64,000 nucleotides of DNA from positions 9,858,001-9,922,000 of the forward strand of contig OZ234500.1 of assembly GCA_965153455.1 (NCBI GenBank), read 5' to 3'. Below, piece by piece: positions 43,741-56,938 of the stretch; within the stretch, counting starts at the first letter, position 1; the number at the start of each line of letters is the position of its first letter. Position numbers and translations under genes: made by a program. This DNA comes from Sphagnum compactum (taxonomy: Eukaryota > Bryophyta > Sphagnopsida > Sphagnales). The notes below the pieces were generated by a model that did not search any database, was not told the DNA's origin, and saw only the letters and a program-made list of their open reading frames with translations.

Positions 43741-46700
43741 AAACTTTTCAATGATGTAAAAAGTTACAATGGACTTTGCCAATTTAAAAATTTGTTTGAT
43801 TTATTATTTGTTGTATGATGAATTCATCAAACCAAACAAAAAGGGGATATCTTATTTTTCTAAATATGTATAATTAGATTTTTATTTGAATTAAGATGTG
43901 GCTGCAATTGTAGATGTTTAATTATTGGGTAAAGTTCGGAGAATTTGAGATTAGACTTGTTTTCTTCATATATTACTTAATACTAAAGAATAGATGTAAG
44001 TCAAAAACCTTGAATTATTACTTAGAGAGGGTGATTTGTGGGTTCCAACCATTGATGTGAAAAAGGTTGTCATATATAATTTCATTTGTGGGAAATTTTG
44101 TTCAAAGAAATGCATGCCATATACTTAGAATTGAAGTGATGGTGGATGGACTTTCAAATATATGATTAATTGCAAGAGAATTAACATGGAGGTTTACAAA
44201 TGCAACTACAACACCATACATGTTTGTAGGTGTAAAATTTTGGAGTGTACACTAAAGTATGAAATTAAACTCATTGTTGTGGTTTGAAGCATCACACCTA
44301 GCCTTAATTTTCAAAATATATATATGAAGATGTTTAATATTAGGTGGAGTGACTAGAGTCTTGAAAATGGTTAAAATTTTGTGATACAATCAGTCAAGAA
44401 AATTTGTTTAATGTTGTGAAATTGAATGTGTAGACAATTTGTTTATATATTGTGAAAGTGAATGTGAAAAGGAAAGCTTGGAATTGATATACATTTCTAA
44501 ATCTAGCTTCCATTAAATACAATGCAATGAAAATGAAGATGGTGGTGAAATATGGTGATATTGATGGAAAAGACTTAAACATGCATATGGATGTCATCAA
44601 GCATGAACCTAACCAAAACGTTCATGCAAATTGTCCACTAAGAACCATCTTAAGGAATTATTTGAATAATAAAACTAACCAAATATTATCATTAACTTTT
44701 TACTCTTAAATGGTTTTATATTCTCATGTTCATCCACATACCAAAATATATGGTTTAAAGTGTTCAATGGATCAAAAAAGGTGGGAAATTATCACAATTT
44801 TAAAACAAAATTGCAATGACCTTTTTCATAATTGTGTTCTTGAACTTTTTTAAATTGTAATTAGAATATAGTTAATTATTTTAATTAAAATAATTAACAA
44901 ATAAAATAAAATACCATCGAAGGTACCTTAAAAAAAAATTCCCAAGAAAAAACCAAAACACATTTCAAATTTGTGTTTTTGATCAAAAAGTTCAAAGAAA
45001 AAAAAAACACCATTATATTTTTGAATTTTTTTCTTAATGCAATGGTTGGGAACACCAAAATATAAAATATTTTAAATATTATTACCATGGAGAAATCTAT
45101 ACAACTTGATAGACACATTTCTCCAAAAAATTCTAATGAAAATCCTTGTTGAAATGTTTCATATATATAAAAAAACATTCATGGGTCCATTAGAAGTGAA
45201 GTTGATGTTTCTAGTGATACCACCAAAGTATATTTTTGCTCAACTATGGCTAGTTAAAGAAAGTTTTAAGCAAGAATTGAATTTATGATCTTCAATTTAT
45301 TTAACAAAAAATGTTTTGTTGTATATGTCATCAATTGTGACCATTAATGGGGCCTCCAACCTTGGATGGTGGCTACATTGATGGTGAAAGTATTGTGCAT
45401 GCCCTTGTTTTTTTACTAGTTACGATTATAGTTTTACAGGCCAATGTGGGTATTGCATATTGTAAATTACACATCTTTTAAATGCCTTATATGGTGACTA
45501 ATAATTTGTGAATAGATCCTAAATGCATGTGTTACAATTCATGCAATTGGAGTTTGATGTTTATGGTCGTCAAAAGCCATTAGGTACCCTAAGTTAAAGA
45601 CAACATCCATTTGATATACCCACATGTTTTTCGCAATGACAGGGTTTCTTTTCATGTTGAGAGGTTTAGTTCATCCTTAGCTACATGATCCAATAATAAG
45701 TAGGTAGGTGTGCTCTTGTAGGTAGGTCATTGTTGGTGAGTAGTAGATAGGTAGGGCATGTTAGTTGGTAAGTAGGGGTGATAAGACGGTTAGGGTAGAA
45801 CTGCCCATCACTTATCACTATCCTATCATCGATCACTTAGTCTTCATCATCTTTGCTTCATTTTGAGTGATTTAAACTCAAAATGTTATGGGAGTGCTAC
45901 CTCAAGGTCTAGAAATCGGCTTTGAAGGGCAAATGAAAAGGAGTACTGAAAAAATATCAAGAAGAAAAATAAGCTTTCCAACTCACAAAACGTGTTTTTT
46001 TTTTTTCTCTTTGGACCCCTTTTACTTTCAAAGCTTGTAACTTTCTCATTTCTTGTTCATTTTAAACAATTTAAAGTGCTATACGAGCGCCACCTTCAGT
46101 TTTACAAATCATCTTTGAACTCTAATAGCAACATACAAGGAATTTTTTGAGTGATCGAGCTTTCTAGTGTTCGATGGTTTGTTTTTTGGAATTCTTGACC
46201 CCCTCTACTTTGGGGGGCTGTAACTTTTTCAATTCTAATTCGTTTTTGACGATTTTTAGTGCATCAGATGTGCAAATAAAAGGGGTTTAAGTTTTGTTTG
46301 AACTCCAGAAACAATGAAGCCCTCCCCTTGGATCCGGCCTGCCCTGAGCCCTTAACTGATCCTCATGGGCTGTTCTACCCTAGTAAGTACTAGAGGTAAG
46401 GAAAGTAATAAATTTCTTTTGAAAAGAACTAAGTGCAAGGAGGTAAAACATTAAATACTTGGTTTTTTTTCTTTTGGCTTGGCTGTTGGTCTGGGAGAGC
46501 TGCTCTGGTACCTCACCCACCCCCACGTTGGGAGGGATGATGCCCCTTTTATCATCTGTGCTCAGGGGGTTCAGCAATTGTCTTCCTCACTGGCTGTACC
46601 AAATCCTCACTTATTTCAGTGCTATAAAGTTGTCTTGTAACCGGAAAAAATGCCCCTGGCAAAAAAGAAAAGTGTAGGGGAGTACTTTATTTATAGTCTA

Positions 46701-48521
46701 CTGTGACTTCAAAAACTACCAAGCGCACCTTTCAAATCCAAAAAAGCAAAAGATCCCTACTTACTTACTTACTTACACGTGAACAACACTGCTCTGGAAC
46801 TCAAGGTACTTCGTCTCATACTTTCAACTGTTCACATAGAAACCAGAATCACCACAGTGATGAAAGGTTAGAAATCCGGATGGGTACCCTATCTGAGTAC
46901 AACCTACACCTACCAGGTTTCATGGGCCTGGCCTCTGAAGAGCTATCCAACCTTTTCCCAAAGATCATCCAAAACACAACAACAAATGCTTTCATCATAA
47001 ATTCAGCCTTATCATCATCATCACCCATATATCACTCCTTCAAAAAAAAATCTGGTGAAGTAACAAAAGCCATCAGCAAGCATCTTGAATCCTCACAAGA
47101 ATCCATCCCCCCCAGCACAAACAAAAACCCAAACCCTAGATTAGGTACTTACCTTTTAGTTCTAATTGGTGCAAAGCTCTGACTGGGTCAAAATACCCAC
47201 CATAATGTGTACAAAGCTCTTTTTGCCCCCAGGTACCCAGGGTGTCAGCAGCCATCATTGACAGGAGAAGTGCAGCAAGGTTACAATCAGTAAGGATTAA
47301 GTAGATGGCAGGCAGGTTGGACTGACGATCACTCTGCATGATAGCTCAGGTGATGGGTGGTGGGCACCTACCATTATGGGTCTTCTCTCACAACAGCTGG
47401 TCCGTTTCCATGAGCATCTAGTTTAGCTCTCATGCCTTTTATCATGGCTTACAACAAACTCCGCTCATCACAACACAACAAACTTTTCACTCATCACTGA
47501 TCATTTCCTCATCCCAGGAATGAGTAATCCAGAATAGTCCAGACTAGTTTTTACAAGTGACGACTCTCTTGGGATTGGGGTGAGCACAAAGCTGTTGCAG
47601 CATCTTCCAACACAAGCGGTTACAACTGGTAATGTTCTTTAGGTTGTGAATGGAGGGAAGAGGAGGACGAACAGCAAGTCAGCTATGGTTAATGAGGTTG
47701 TGTTTGTATGTAAATCAGGAGCTGTATTGGATTTATTCCTTTTTTTTGCTGTCTCATGGATGCCTGGAATTTCATTTTGGGGCTTTTTCGTTGATTTGAA
47801 GGATGAGAGTTTGAACCTGAAGAACCTGGCTCCAGAAGAACAACTTCTTCTTCTTGGGATGGCTTCACCAACAAACCCATTATTCCCAGTTGCTCTTGAT
47901 ACTATCTCTTGACATCACCATTTCTGTAAAGAATCATTTTATTGTATGTGGAGGATGCCTTACCCTCATTAATATGTCTTGCCACAACATACAAGGGACC
48001 TTATGCCTCAAGTGTCTCCTCTCCTTCTCAAACAAAATCACAGCGGTCCAAATTCTACAAGATAAGGACCTCAAACAGGGCAGTTCTGGGAATTCAGGTC
48101 CCACACTAGGCTCTCACCTTGCGTCACCCTCATTCCCAGAACCGCCCCCTTCTTGTTCCTTGTTATATGCTAGAACTACAAGGTGATGACCAACAGACCT
48201 AGAAAAATGGGAAAAAAAAAAAAAAACTGAACATTAGCTATGATGAAATTAAGGGGTGAAACATTTGCCACCTTTGCCCACCAAACTCTCAATGGGTATC
48301 TTTTTTTTGGTGGGCAAACTGCATCTATGAGTGAGAACTAAGAACTAACTCTTCCATGTTGAGAGTAATTCATTCCATGGATGCCCTGAATACATAAAGC
48401 CCTAGAAGTGAGAGGTGAAGTAGTGAGTACCCTACTACCCACTGCATGAATAGCATCATGGTCCACACACGAAAGACATACTGTATAAGTACTTTCAGCT
48501 TGAGGACCTCAACATTGACAT
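43741..48521. other. Spacer; one unassigned 159-codon frame
   Basis: Mostly AT-rich sequence. The longest frame, 46703-47182 on the plus strand, encodes a Ser/Thr/Asn-rich protein with no domain I recognise and no nearby promoter or splice signals, so I do not call it a gene. Between 45850 and 46270 a phrase of the type gtaactttctcatttcttgt recurs at spacing of about 180 bp, probably old retroelement sequence. An (ACTT)n run is at about 46760-46776. Confidence 0.4.
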
Positions 48522-48524
48522 TAA

Positions 48525-48902
48525 TGCCCGCTTTACACTAGGAGTCAGGGCTGAAAAAACTTGGGGCCAACTTTGAGCATTTTTGGTTTGTTGTTTGGCC
48601 CCCAAGTTACTAATAAATGCTAGAACATTGACGTCAGGATATTATTAAATGATGGAACATTGGAACCAAGGGTTTGCAAATTGGCTTCCCAAATTCGTTG
48701 GTATCCTTTTTTCAGCATTGGGGCCATGACAAGGCCATAAAGTTCAGCATTTATCACTAGCTTGGGGCAGATTGAAAATGTTTTTTCTATATCAGCCTTG
48801 ACTCCTAGTGTAAAGCCCTTGGGGCCGATTTCAACTTTTGCACCAATAGGAATGCTTGAATTGGGTTGAACATCGGCCCTGACTCCTAGTGTAAAGCAGG
48901 CC
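48525..48902. mobile_element. Tourist-like MITE with TAA target duplication
   Basis: The left end is TGCCCGCTTTACACTAGGAG, continuing TCAGGGC. The right end, read on the minus strand, is GGCCTGCTTTACACTAGGAG, continuing TCAGGGC. TAA flanks both sides (48522-48524 and 48903-48905), the duplication expected for PIF/Harbinger-type elements. A third copy of the terminus lies inside (about 48798-48820), so the right end is duplicated or a second element is nested. No coding capacity. Confidence 0.8.
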
Positions 48903-49127
48903 TAATATTCTTTATGGACCAACCCAACTCATGTCCTGGAGGAGGCCCAGAAGGAGAGGGTAGGGATGGGGAAGTGTTCTTAGTTCATACCAAGTGCCCA
49001 TACCTAGAGGCAAGGATTTCATTGTTTGAAACACTTTTTGTCATTTTTTCATATGATACGTGGCAGGTAACCATCAGGTAGCAGGAGAGATTTTTTAAGA
49101 AAGAAATGGACAATGCTTTTTATGATG

Positions 49128-49256
49128 TGTAAAGCCCCTTGGGGGGCCACCCGCCTTGGGGGTGGGCTTTAGGGGAATCAGGCCCATGCTTGGGTTTGCC
49201 TCATCCCTTTGTTGCAGTAAAGCCCACCCCTCAGGGTTTTACCCTACACATTCATA
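49128..49256. repeat. Short inverted-repeat element with TAAAGCCC ends
   Basis: The segment starts tgtgtaaagccccttggggg and ends gggttttaccctacacattc. The ends are roughly inverted (TGTGTA..TAAARCCC). A similar pair bounds 58098-58185 (ggtaaagccctt and gggctttaccctacac). It may be another MITE family; the evidence is weak. Confidence 0.4.
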
Positions 49257-49259
49257 GCT

Positions 49260-50650
49260 ATTGTACCAACCACCTAGTCACAAGTGTGAGGTTGACTTCA
49301 CTTTGAGTGCAAAAGAACAAACCAACGCACAGTTCGCTTATTTAATAATATTCAAACTTGTGGGTGTTCTTGGTACCTACTGACATATTGGCTACCAGTT
49401 CTCCATCATACTATAGCTTAGGGTCAGTTTCCACATTGACAAAAGGAATTAAAAAAAAATTCTCAAAAAAATGAATTCGTTTTTTGATTTTGAATTTTCT
49501 TCCCCCCATCATCTACTATGATATTGAGATAAAGAGTAGTGAAATTATTATGAATGTAGCCTATGATAATTATGACTATTTTCAACATGTCAACTTCATA
49601 TTTTCACAAATTTTCATTTCACTACTGTAATACCTTGGCCATTTCAACACACGTCTGTTGAATAATTAATTAATTTTGAAATTTTCATTTCAACAAATGG
49701 AATATTCCTAAATATTCACCATTATCCTTCACAATATTTTTTAATTCGGAAGAAATAATTTTTGAAAATTCAACATTTCTAAAAATAATATAATTAAGGT
49801 ACTAGGGTATTTTGAGGATTATTTAATGACGAAACTGACCTTAGGTTAAGGCATACTTAAGGTAGATGGAAAAGTCTCCTCAAACTTTGAAGTCAATTGG
49901 TAGGGTGTTCGTAGGAAGGGCTATTAGTCCAGGCCAAAAAATAACTACCTATGCTGCTTATCTATCTATGTTCGGCTTATAAACAGTGTAAGGTAACACA
50001 CGAGGACTGGGGCATTACCCGACTGACATAAAGCACTGCAGAAAAAAATTCTTTATTTTCCGTGATACCTGAAAGGTTTCTACTGGGAAAAAATGAAAAA
50101 TGTAACCCATCAAATATCACAAGGAAAAAAGAAAAGAGGCCCCCCAGGCATTTTTAAAATGCTCATAGGAGCTAGCAATTCCTTTTTTCAAAATGCCCTG
50201 CTTTTTGCAGAAGAAATATTTCCACTTGATAACTTGACCTCCACATACAATTTTTAAAAATTCTGATGGTGCCTTATGTTTAGATATTAGTTACATAATA
50301 TCTCCTCCAACTCTTTAGCCCCTCCAGTGATCGAAGCCCTACTTTTGCACAACAAAAAATTGTAACAATATTGGATCAGGGAGGGCTTATTGGCGGCCCT
50401 TAAGCCACAAACCAGCACCCACGTTGGTACCATGGTGAAGGTCCCCAAATCCATTAAAATTAATTCTAGATATTACAAATATCCCCTGCTTAGATTAAAT
50501 CAGGGTCTTTGAGTTTGGAATCTAACATTTTTGGGGCTTAATATGGCCACTAAGAGGCCTAACTCAGAAAGGTTAAGGTACCAACGTGGGTACGGGTTCA
50601 CCGTGGCCTTAAAGTGGCCCTTAAGTCATTATTTTTGCTCCAAAGAATGA
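49260..50650. other. AT-rich spacer, no gene recognised
   Basis: AT-rich sequence with no recognisable exon, element end or RNA gene. This is the region upstream of the HD-Zip II promoter. Confidence 0.45.
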
Positions 50651-51710
50651 GCCGCTTAGGTCATTCACTGACTTGTAAATCCCATGACTTTTTCTGCCCA
50701 TCCCTCTGATGAAAGGGGCAGATCAATTTCCAACTGTCCAATCTCCGGGCCCCGACGGTGGTGCCCACGAGCCTCTCTATTAAGGAGGCAGGGGGACATA
50801 GGGGAGAAAGACGCCGGGTGGACTCTGCTTGACCGGGTCGGTTTACACGACGGTTTACACACGGCTTACTCTGCCGCTGGGCTGTCGGGCAGCACTGCCC
50901 AGACATGGCGTTTCTGCACAGAGAGCGAGGAGGCGACAGAAGAATAAGAGAGAGAGAGCGAGAGAGAGAGAGAGGGGAGAGTGACGACGAAGTGCGAGAG
51001 TTTTCTTTACTGCGGTGTGTTGTTGCAGTGATGATGAGTGTTGTTGCAACAGAAGAGGAGGGACTCGGGAGTCCCGGGAGGAGGTAAAACATACACAACA
51101 AAAAAGAAAGTGGCAAACGGAGTCATTATTGTCACTACCATCGCCGTTCTTTGAGCCTTCTGTCTGCATGTATGTTACAAGAAGATTTTGTCGCTGAGCT
51201 CAGAGACTGCTGCTGCTGCTCCTGCAAAAGCTGCTACTTACCTCTACTCACTAATGCTTTTCTTCTCACCAACTTCCTCTTCCCCTCTCTACTGTGGCTT
51301 CTGTAGGTGTTCTGCCTCAGCTCTGTAGAAGCGTTCTGTTCTATAAAGCTTACGAGCGTGGACTCCGTCTGAAAGGCGTGGGACTGCTGTCTTTCTTCCA
51401 GAATTAGCCGTAGTACTTACTGACCTCGTGCAAGGACTGTTGTTTGCCTTGACAGTAGTGTGGGATTGCCAGGACATCTGGTTGGTTTCAGCAGCAATCG
51501 TGTCTCCTGGGATTGATTGTATGAGTTGTCGGAAGATCGATCCTCTTTTTGTTGTGTGGGAACAATGTTTTTGAGGGCTTTTTGAGGATCTCTCTCTGAG
51601 AAAATCTGGTTCTAGAGCAGCAGCAGCCCGCAAGTCTCGAGCTGAATATTGCCCGGCGAGGCTTGGGTTGACACTAGCTGCTAGGAGAGAGTAGAGTTCC
51701 AAGGAGAACA
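50651..51710 (+). promoter_or_regulatory. Promoter and 5' leader of the HD-Zip II gene
   Basis: Composition rises in GC from about 50680. A GA microsatellite at 50947-50980 lies about 730 bp before the start codon; GA/CT runs are common in plant core promoters and 5' leaders. Between 51200 and 51300 the sense strand is CT-rich (gctgctgctgctcctgc, ctcttcccctctc), as in plant 5' leaders. No confident TATA box or transcription start can be picked. Upstream ATG codons within the leader could affect translation. Confidence 0.45.
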
Positions 51711-53230
51711 ATGTTATTCGCGGAAGGGAGAGAGAGGTTTAAGGAAGACATGCAGACGATGAGACTAATGGCACCAGACTGTGGAGCAAGCTTAGGCTTG
51801 AACGTCGACATAGGGAAAATAGTGCAGAGAGGACATGAGAACTCTGGTCCCGGGAGAAGGCTTCCCGTGCAGCTTGACTTGTTGCCGTTGAGGCCCTCTC
51901 ACTCGGCTTCTGGAACGCCGGAACCCTCCTCACTCATCACCAAGAATATGTTCTCATGGCAACAACAACAGCCTCTCCGGAACGGATCATGGACTAACTC
52001 AGGCAGCGGTGCGTTACAGTCTTTGGTACCTCGCTAGAGAAACAACACCAAGTTTTTGTTGTTTACATCTCTTCTACTTGTCTTCTTCTTCTTCTTCTTC
52101 TTCCCCAGGAGATCAGGAGTTTGAGGGCCATTTGTGTGGGTGCTTGCTTTGCTTTGCTTGCTCAGGTTGCGATGATGGAGAAGTGGAGACATTTTCCTCC
52201 GGAGGCCAGGGAGGAGCGTCTTCACCTCGAGGCATTGACATGAACCAATTGCCTTTGACGACAGAATTTGACGATGCTGTTCTGTCGTCGCCGAGCAGCA
52301 TAGGCATGATGAAGCGGGAGAGAGAGAAAATGCACGAGTCTTTCGATCTGGAGCGGGAGAGAGGAGCGTGCGATCTAAGCTCCAGAGGTGGTGGTGGTAG
52401 CGATGATGAAGATGGAGGTGCTGCCAGTAGGAAGAAGCTTCGTCTCTCCAAAGAACAATCGGCGCTCCTTGAAGAAAGCTTCAAACACCATAGCACTCTC
52501 AACCCGGTACGACGGACACGTCCTATAGCACGACCCTGTGCCCTCATTGCCGCCTGCTACTGTTGTTCAATCTTGTTGATGTCGAGAGCTGTAAGAACTT
52601 TGTTTTTCTTACTCTTGGGAAGTGTGACACTTCTGCTGCTGCCTTCTTCCTCCTGAACACTTCTCACCAGACTGTACTTCTTGTATGTCTCTCCTCTTTG
52701 CAGAAGCAAAAGAACGCATTGGCCAAGCAACTAAACCTACGACCTCGTCAAGTGGAAGTCTGGTTCCAAAACAGGAGAGCAAGGTGTGTATGCTTTCTGT
52801 AACCACCATGACTTTGAGACTCAACATCTTCTTGTTTACTTGTCACATGTCCCCATCATTTGCATCAAGTCCAGGACGGCTTACTGGAAACCCCATCTGC
52901 AAATGGTTGGAAGATTGTGGTCTTGAAAATCTTGCGGATCTTGGCTGCAGGACAAAGCTGAAGCAAACTGAAGTAGATTGTGAGCTACTCAAGAGGTGTT
53001 GTGAGACCTTGACAATCGAGAACAGAAGACTGCTAAAGGAGTTGCAAGAGCTGAGAGCAATCAAAGCAGCACCTTCCCGTGTGATTGCACACGATTTCTA
53101 CACGCCGTTGCCTGCAGCTACCTTGACCATGTGCCCGTCCTGCGAGAGAGTAGCCACTGTAGACAATAGATTTATCACCTTCTCCAAACCTGGGTACTCA
53201 CATTTGTCACAGGCACCAACAGCTTGCTAA
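51711..53230 (+). CDS. Class II HD-Zip transcription factor
   Basis: A nuclear DNA-binding regulator; class II HD-Zips usually act as repressors in shade, auxin and leaf-polarity responses. Four exons with GT-AG introns: 51711-52008, 52166-52506, 52704-52783 and 52951-53230, giving 332 residues. The homeodomain spans about residues 187-243: [17 protein letters not shown], then introns after HSTLNP and inside RAR, with [10 protein letters not shown] in exon 3. It runs straight into the leucine zipper ([20 protein letters not shown], then [14 protein letters not shown]). The class II mark CPSCE is at 301-305. Near the N-terminus are SLGLNVDIG and LDLLPL, a weak EAR-like LxL pattern. Both homeodomain introns are where class II genes usually have them. 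A second acceptor at 52108 keeps the frame but would add 19 Cys/Leu-rich residues; I prefer 52165. I see no frameshift or premature stop, so the gene is probably functional. Confidence 0.92.
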
Positions 53231-53290
53231 GAGGTTGTTGTCCATACTCAAACATTGATGTATTCCTTGAAGACACTATTCTGCATTCAC

Positions 53291-53320
53291 CAGCAGGAAG
53301 GCCAGCCGGCTGGCCTGCTG
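53291..53320 (+). other. Strong stem-loop in the HD-Zip II 3' UTR
   Basis: An 18-bp perfect palindrome, AGGCCAGCCGGCTGGCCT, extended by CAGCAGG on the left and GCTG on the right, sits about 60-90 bp after the stop codon. It could fold as a GC-rich hairpin in the mRNA or be a chance inverted repeat. Confidence 0.6.
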
Positions 53321-56300
53321 AAGAAGTCATGTAAAACCATTGAAGACAGGGGGGCACAGGGAGGAGTCTGAAATAGAGTAGAAGTTTGTGTGCAGTACAA
53401 AATATCCTGCTGAAGTGCCAAATTTCTCTCAATTGAAGGGGCTTAGCTGTGGTGATTCTCTGCACAAAATGGAGTGATTCCAGAGATGATTCCAGGGACC
53501 TTCTGACTTGTACACCACACTTACTCTCTCACATTTTTGTCACGTAATCAAGTAGGTTTCTTTGTTAATATTAGCTGCTCATTCAAGCAAAACCACAATT
53601 TCACATGAGTTGGCCTTTGTGGCAAACTGAAGTACCCCATCCACAGCATTGTCCTCTCTTATGAATTCAGCTAGTTGCAGGTCTTGTTGTGAAATGTGTA
53701 AGAAATTTTTTTTCCACTGTGTCTTTAGCATGGGCAAGCTTGAGAATGAAAATGTGATGGGGGAAGAAAACATCAACCTCCCTGGCATACAGTTCAGGTC
53801 TTCAGGACAAGGTGTATTCAGTGCAGCTTGAAAAACAAACTTTTTTCAGTTCACAGGTGTTACATTGGAGCTCATGCATTAGATGGGTGATACTGCAAAC
53901 TTCTCCATGCATCCAGACTTGGATTGTTTCTCAGATTGTTTCAAGAGGTAATGTATGTTCACTTCTCCCATGTAAACATTGTTTCTTGAACCAATCCAAA
54001 GTCTGGAGGATTGGCTGCACAAGGAAAGGGTTGTGTGTGTGTGTGTGGCAGGTGGGTTGGCTTTGACTTCCCAGTGTGAAGAAGTCAGGCTCTCCTTAAT
54101 GCCATGCAAATCCCCTCGTTTCGTTCATGGGATACGTCTGGTCACAGGTCTGTCTGCTTCTGCTGCTTTTTCTTTGTCAACTCTTGGTTTTCTAATTCTG
54201 GGAGACTGCCATACTTTTCTGTTCCACAGTTGTCAAGGTCCAATGGGGAATCAACACCAAAACCCCTTGAATCTTTCAAAAATATTGCCCCTTTTTTGTG
54301 CTGTCTTGTTTCACAATATTATATGGGTTCACACTCTGGTATCTTTGTTGTGCTGTCTGGTTTCCTAAATGTTTGACAATCTGATGAAATCTGTGTTGAA
54401 AAAACCTCCTTGACAAAGGGCAAACGCCTTTTGTCATCACCAGTCAACCTCATAGACAGCCAGGTGTTAACTCAACCAAGTCTTGATTGATGCACTTGCC
54501 GTGAGAATATAACAGAGCCCTGCAACTGTAAAACACACCAAAAGGTATCCATACCTGCATTTCTGCAACACCTTCCACAACACGTCTCTGCACCAAAGAT
54601 TAAGGGAGATATTTGGCATGTTTGAGTCTGGAAAAGGGAAGGTATCTATCTCTGTGACTAACTCAGCCTCCACCCAGAAAGGTGACCGAGAAATAACCCA
54701 AGATCATCATGCTAGCTACATCAGAACAACACCACATTGGGGAATATGGTTTTGGGTCTCAAAAAGGGTACACACTTTTATGACCCAAATCCATTTTCTA
54801 CCATAACTAGACCCAGGAAGAATCTGGAATCACCTACAAGTGAAACTCTACATGCATAAGGGAAGAATGGTCATACCCAAATGACTTATGTCATATGGCA
54901 AAATCTCACCACATCCCTGGAGAGAAAAGACAACAGGATAGTACCTGGCTAGTTGCTATCATCATGGTTGGCTTTGAGTTGGGCATGAATGACCAATATT
55001 TGACAAAAATGCTTCAAATTGACAAAATTTTCAAGTTTTTTGCACAATTCAATGACTGACTCCTCAGATTGGGAATCACCTGTCCAAAAAAATTCAAACT
55101 TGATTTGTCAATGGTCATTGTGTGCTTTGTATGACAATTGATTGGAGGTGGGCACACTATCAAAGTCAAGGGGGTTTAAACTTTTAACTTTTAACCCCAA
55201 ACCCTTCCTACCTTGAGTTGGTGCATAGGTATGTGAAGAGAACAGATTCTAGTTTCTTCTGACCCCATGCCCCTTGAGTGACCTATCCTACCAACATGAA
55301 CACCTCATATCGAATTTGGGCTGTTGTCACCCAAGTGGTCTGCTGTTGTTATTGTTCTTTGGGTGGTGAATCTTGAAAGGAGCTTATTAGACTTAACTCT
55401 TCTTGACCATGATGATGATGAATGCACTCAAATTGGTCTAGGGTGATCATTGTGAAAACTTGGGTAGTAGAAGCCCCCATCCCATGTCCTGTTGATGATG
55501 AGTGCAGAGCATTTGAGGTGGTTATGGCAAGTCAAAGAGCTACACAAAAAGCTATCATTCAACACTGTCCAGTCTGTTGTTGTATGGTCTGTTAACTTAT
55601 TGGCAGGAAGAGAATGTGAGCAAAACCCATGGTAATGAATGGCAGCTACTGAACTCTGTCATCATCTTGTCCCTCCCTCCCTCTCCCCCCCCCCCCCCCC
55701 GCACTCCCTCATCTTCTTCATCATGGCAGGGATGGGATCAAATCCAGCTTTTAGTGAAAAACTAATTTCTTTTTCTTTGCAGAATCAAATTCATATGATG
55801 ATCATTGATGACATGGTTGGCCTTTTCTCCGCCAAATCCAGACAAGGGCATGTCTGTTGCATGAGCACAGAGTTGACATGGTGGATAATTTTGGTGGCAT
55901 GCCTGACTGAGCATGGCCCACTGTGACAGGGATCTATGGCCCACTGTGAAGGGGAGCTGTGCATTCCAGTTTCCCTTAAGTAAAAACATAACAAAAATAG
56001 GTAGATGATTTCATTTAATGTGGTGCCTTTTGGGGATTTGATGAGGTTCAGACTTAAAACCAGTGTTGGGCTGTTCTCATTTTAAAAAAAATATTTGGAT
56101 ACCCAGTTAGTTCTCAGCTCTTTAATAACAGTTTGATGTCTACAACCAGTTCTCTAACTCAACAACATAATGTAAAGTGAATAATATTAGTATTAATGCA
56201 TTTTCAACTTCATAGCAATTACAAAAATGTGTCAAGCTGCTTTTGGTGATATGGGTCAATCAAACAGACTCATTGCAAAAAAAAACATTTCCAAACTTGG

Positions 56301-56344
56301 AAGCACCCCCAGCTAATTAATATTAATCTCACTATATACATCAT
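53321..56344. other. 3' flank and spacer, no gene recognised
   Basis: The first few hundred bases are probably the HD-Zip II 3' UTR and terminator. The rest has short frames only, a GT repeat (about 54031-54046) and a poly-C tract (about 55685-55700). Confidence 0.45.
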
Positions 56345-56690
56345 AATAGGTACTAGTTTGTTTGTTATGTTTTGTCAAGTTGAAACCTTCCGAATCATAG
56401 CAGCACCTACCTCCTGCTGCTGCACTCTTGGTATTGTTGGAAAGCCCTCCATGAGTAGGGATGCATGGAGGTGGTTTCATAATGTTTAAATCTATGATGT
56501 AGGTGGTATTAAATATTGAACAATCTATTCATTCCACACTCAATAAAATCAAATTTAAGTTTTGGGGGAATTGGGGCATGCTCTTGACATTGTTCGAAAG
56601 CTTTCTATGAGTAGGATTTTTATGGAAGTTATCTTTAAATTTTTAGCCTAAGGTATAGGACATATTGAATTAATTAAAATTCAAACTTCA
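56345..56690 (+). repeat. Dispersed repeat family R3, copy 2
   Basis: Same block order as copy 1: gtttgtttgttatgttttgt, attgttggaaagccctccat, then ggtattaaatattgaacaat and aattggggcatgctcttgac. Blocks match copy 1 at 40965-41265 with many substitutions. Confidence 0.6.
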
Positions 56691-56938
56691 ATATAGGAGA
56701 ATCCAATAATGATATCGAATTTCAGTCTTACTCTAAAAAGAAGGGTACCATTTTCCCTTACAACAGTCATTCAACATAAATTACAAGTTGTCCTCAACAA
56801 CATATGCCACACTAACAAATTGAGTATGATACGTGTACCCATTTATCATGTCAAATCTGACAAACATTCTTACAAGTGAATCTTTAACTTGTGTGCTGAA
56901 GGAAAGGAAAAATCGAAATCCTAGCTAATTCATTAAAA

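Noticed and set aside
46703-47182. 159-codon plus-strand frame
   Set aside because: Ser/Asn/Thr-rich, no recognised domain, no promoter or exon context. Kept only as a note in the spacer entry.
52109-52165. Using the upstream acceptor as the main HD-Zip exon 2 start
   Set aside because: The added residues are a translation of a pyrimidine-rich TTTGCTTGCTCAG acceptor tract; the downstream acceptor gives a more family-like linker.
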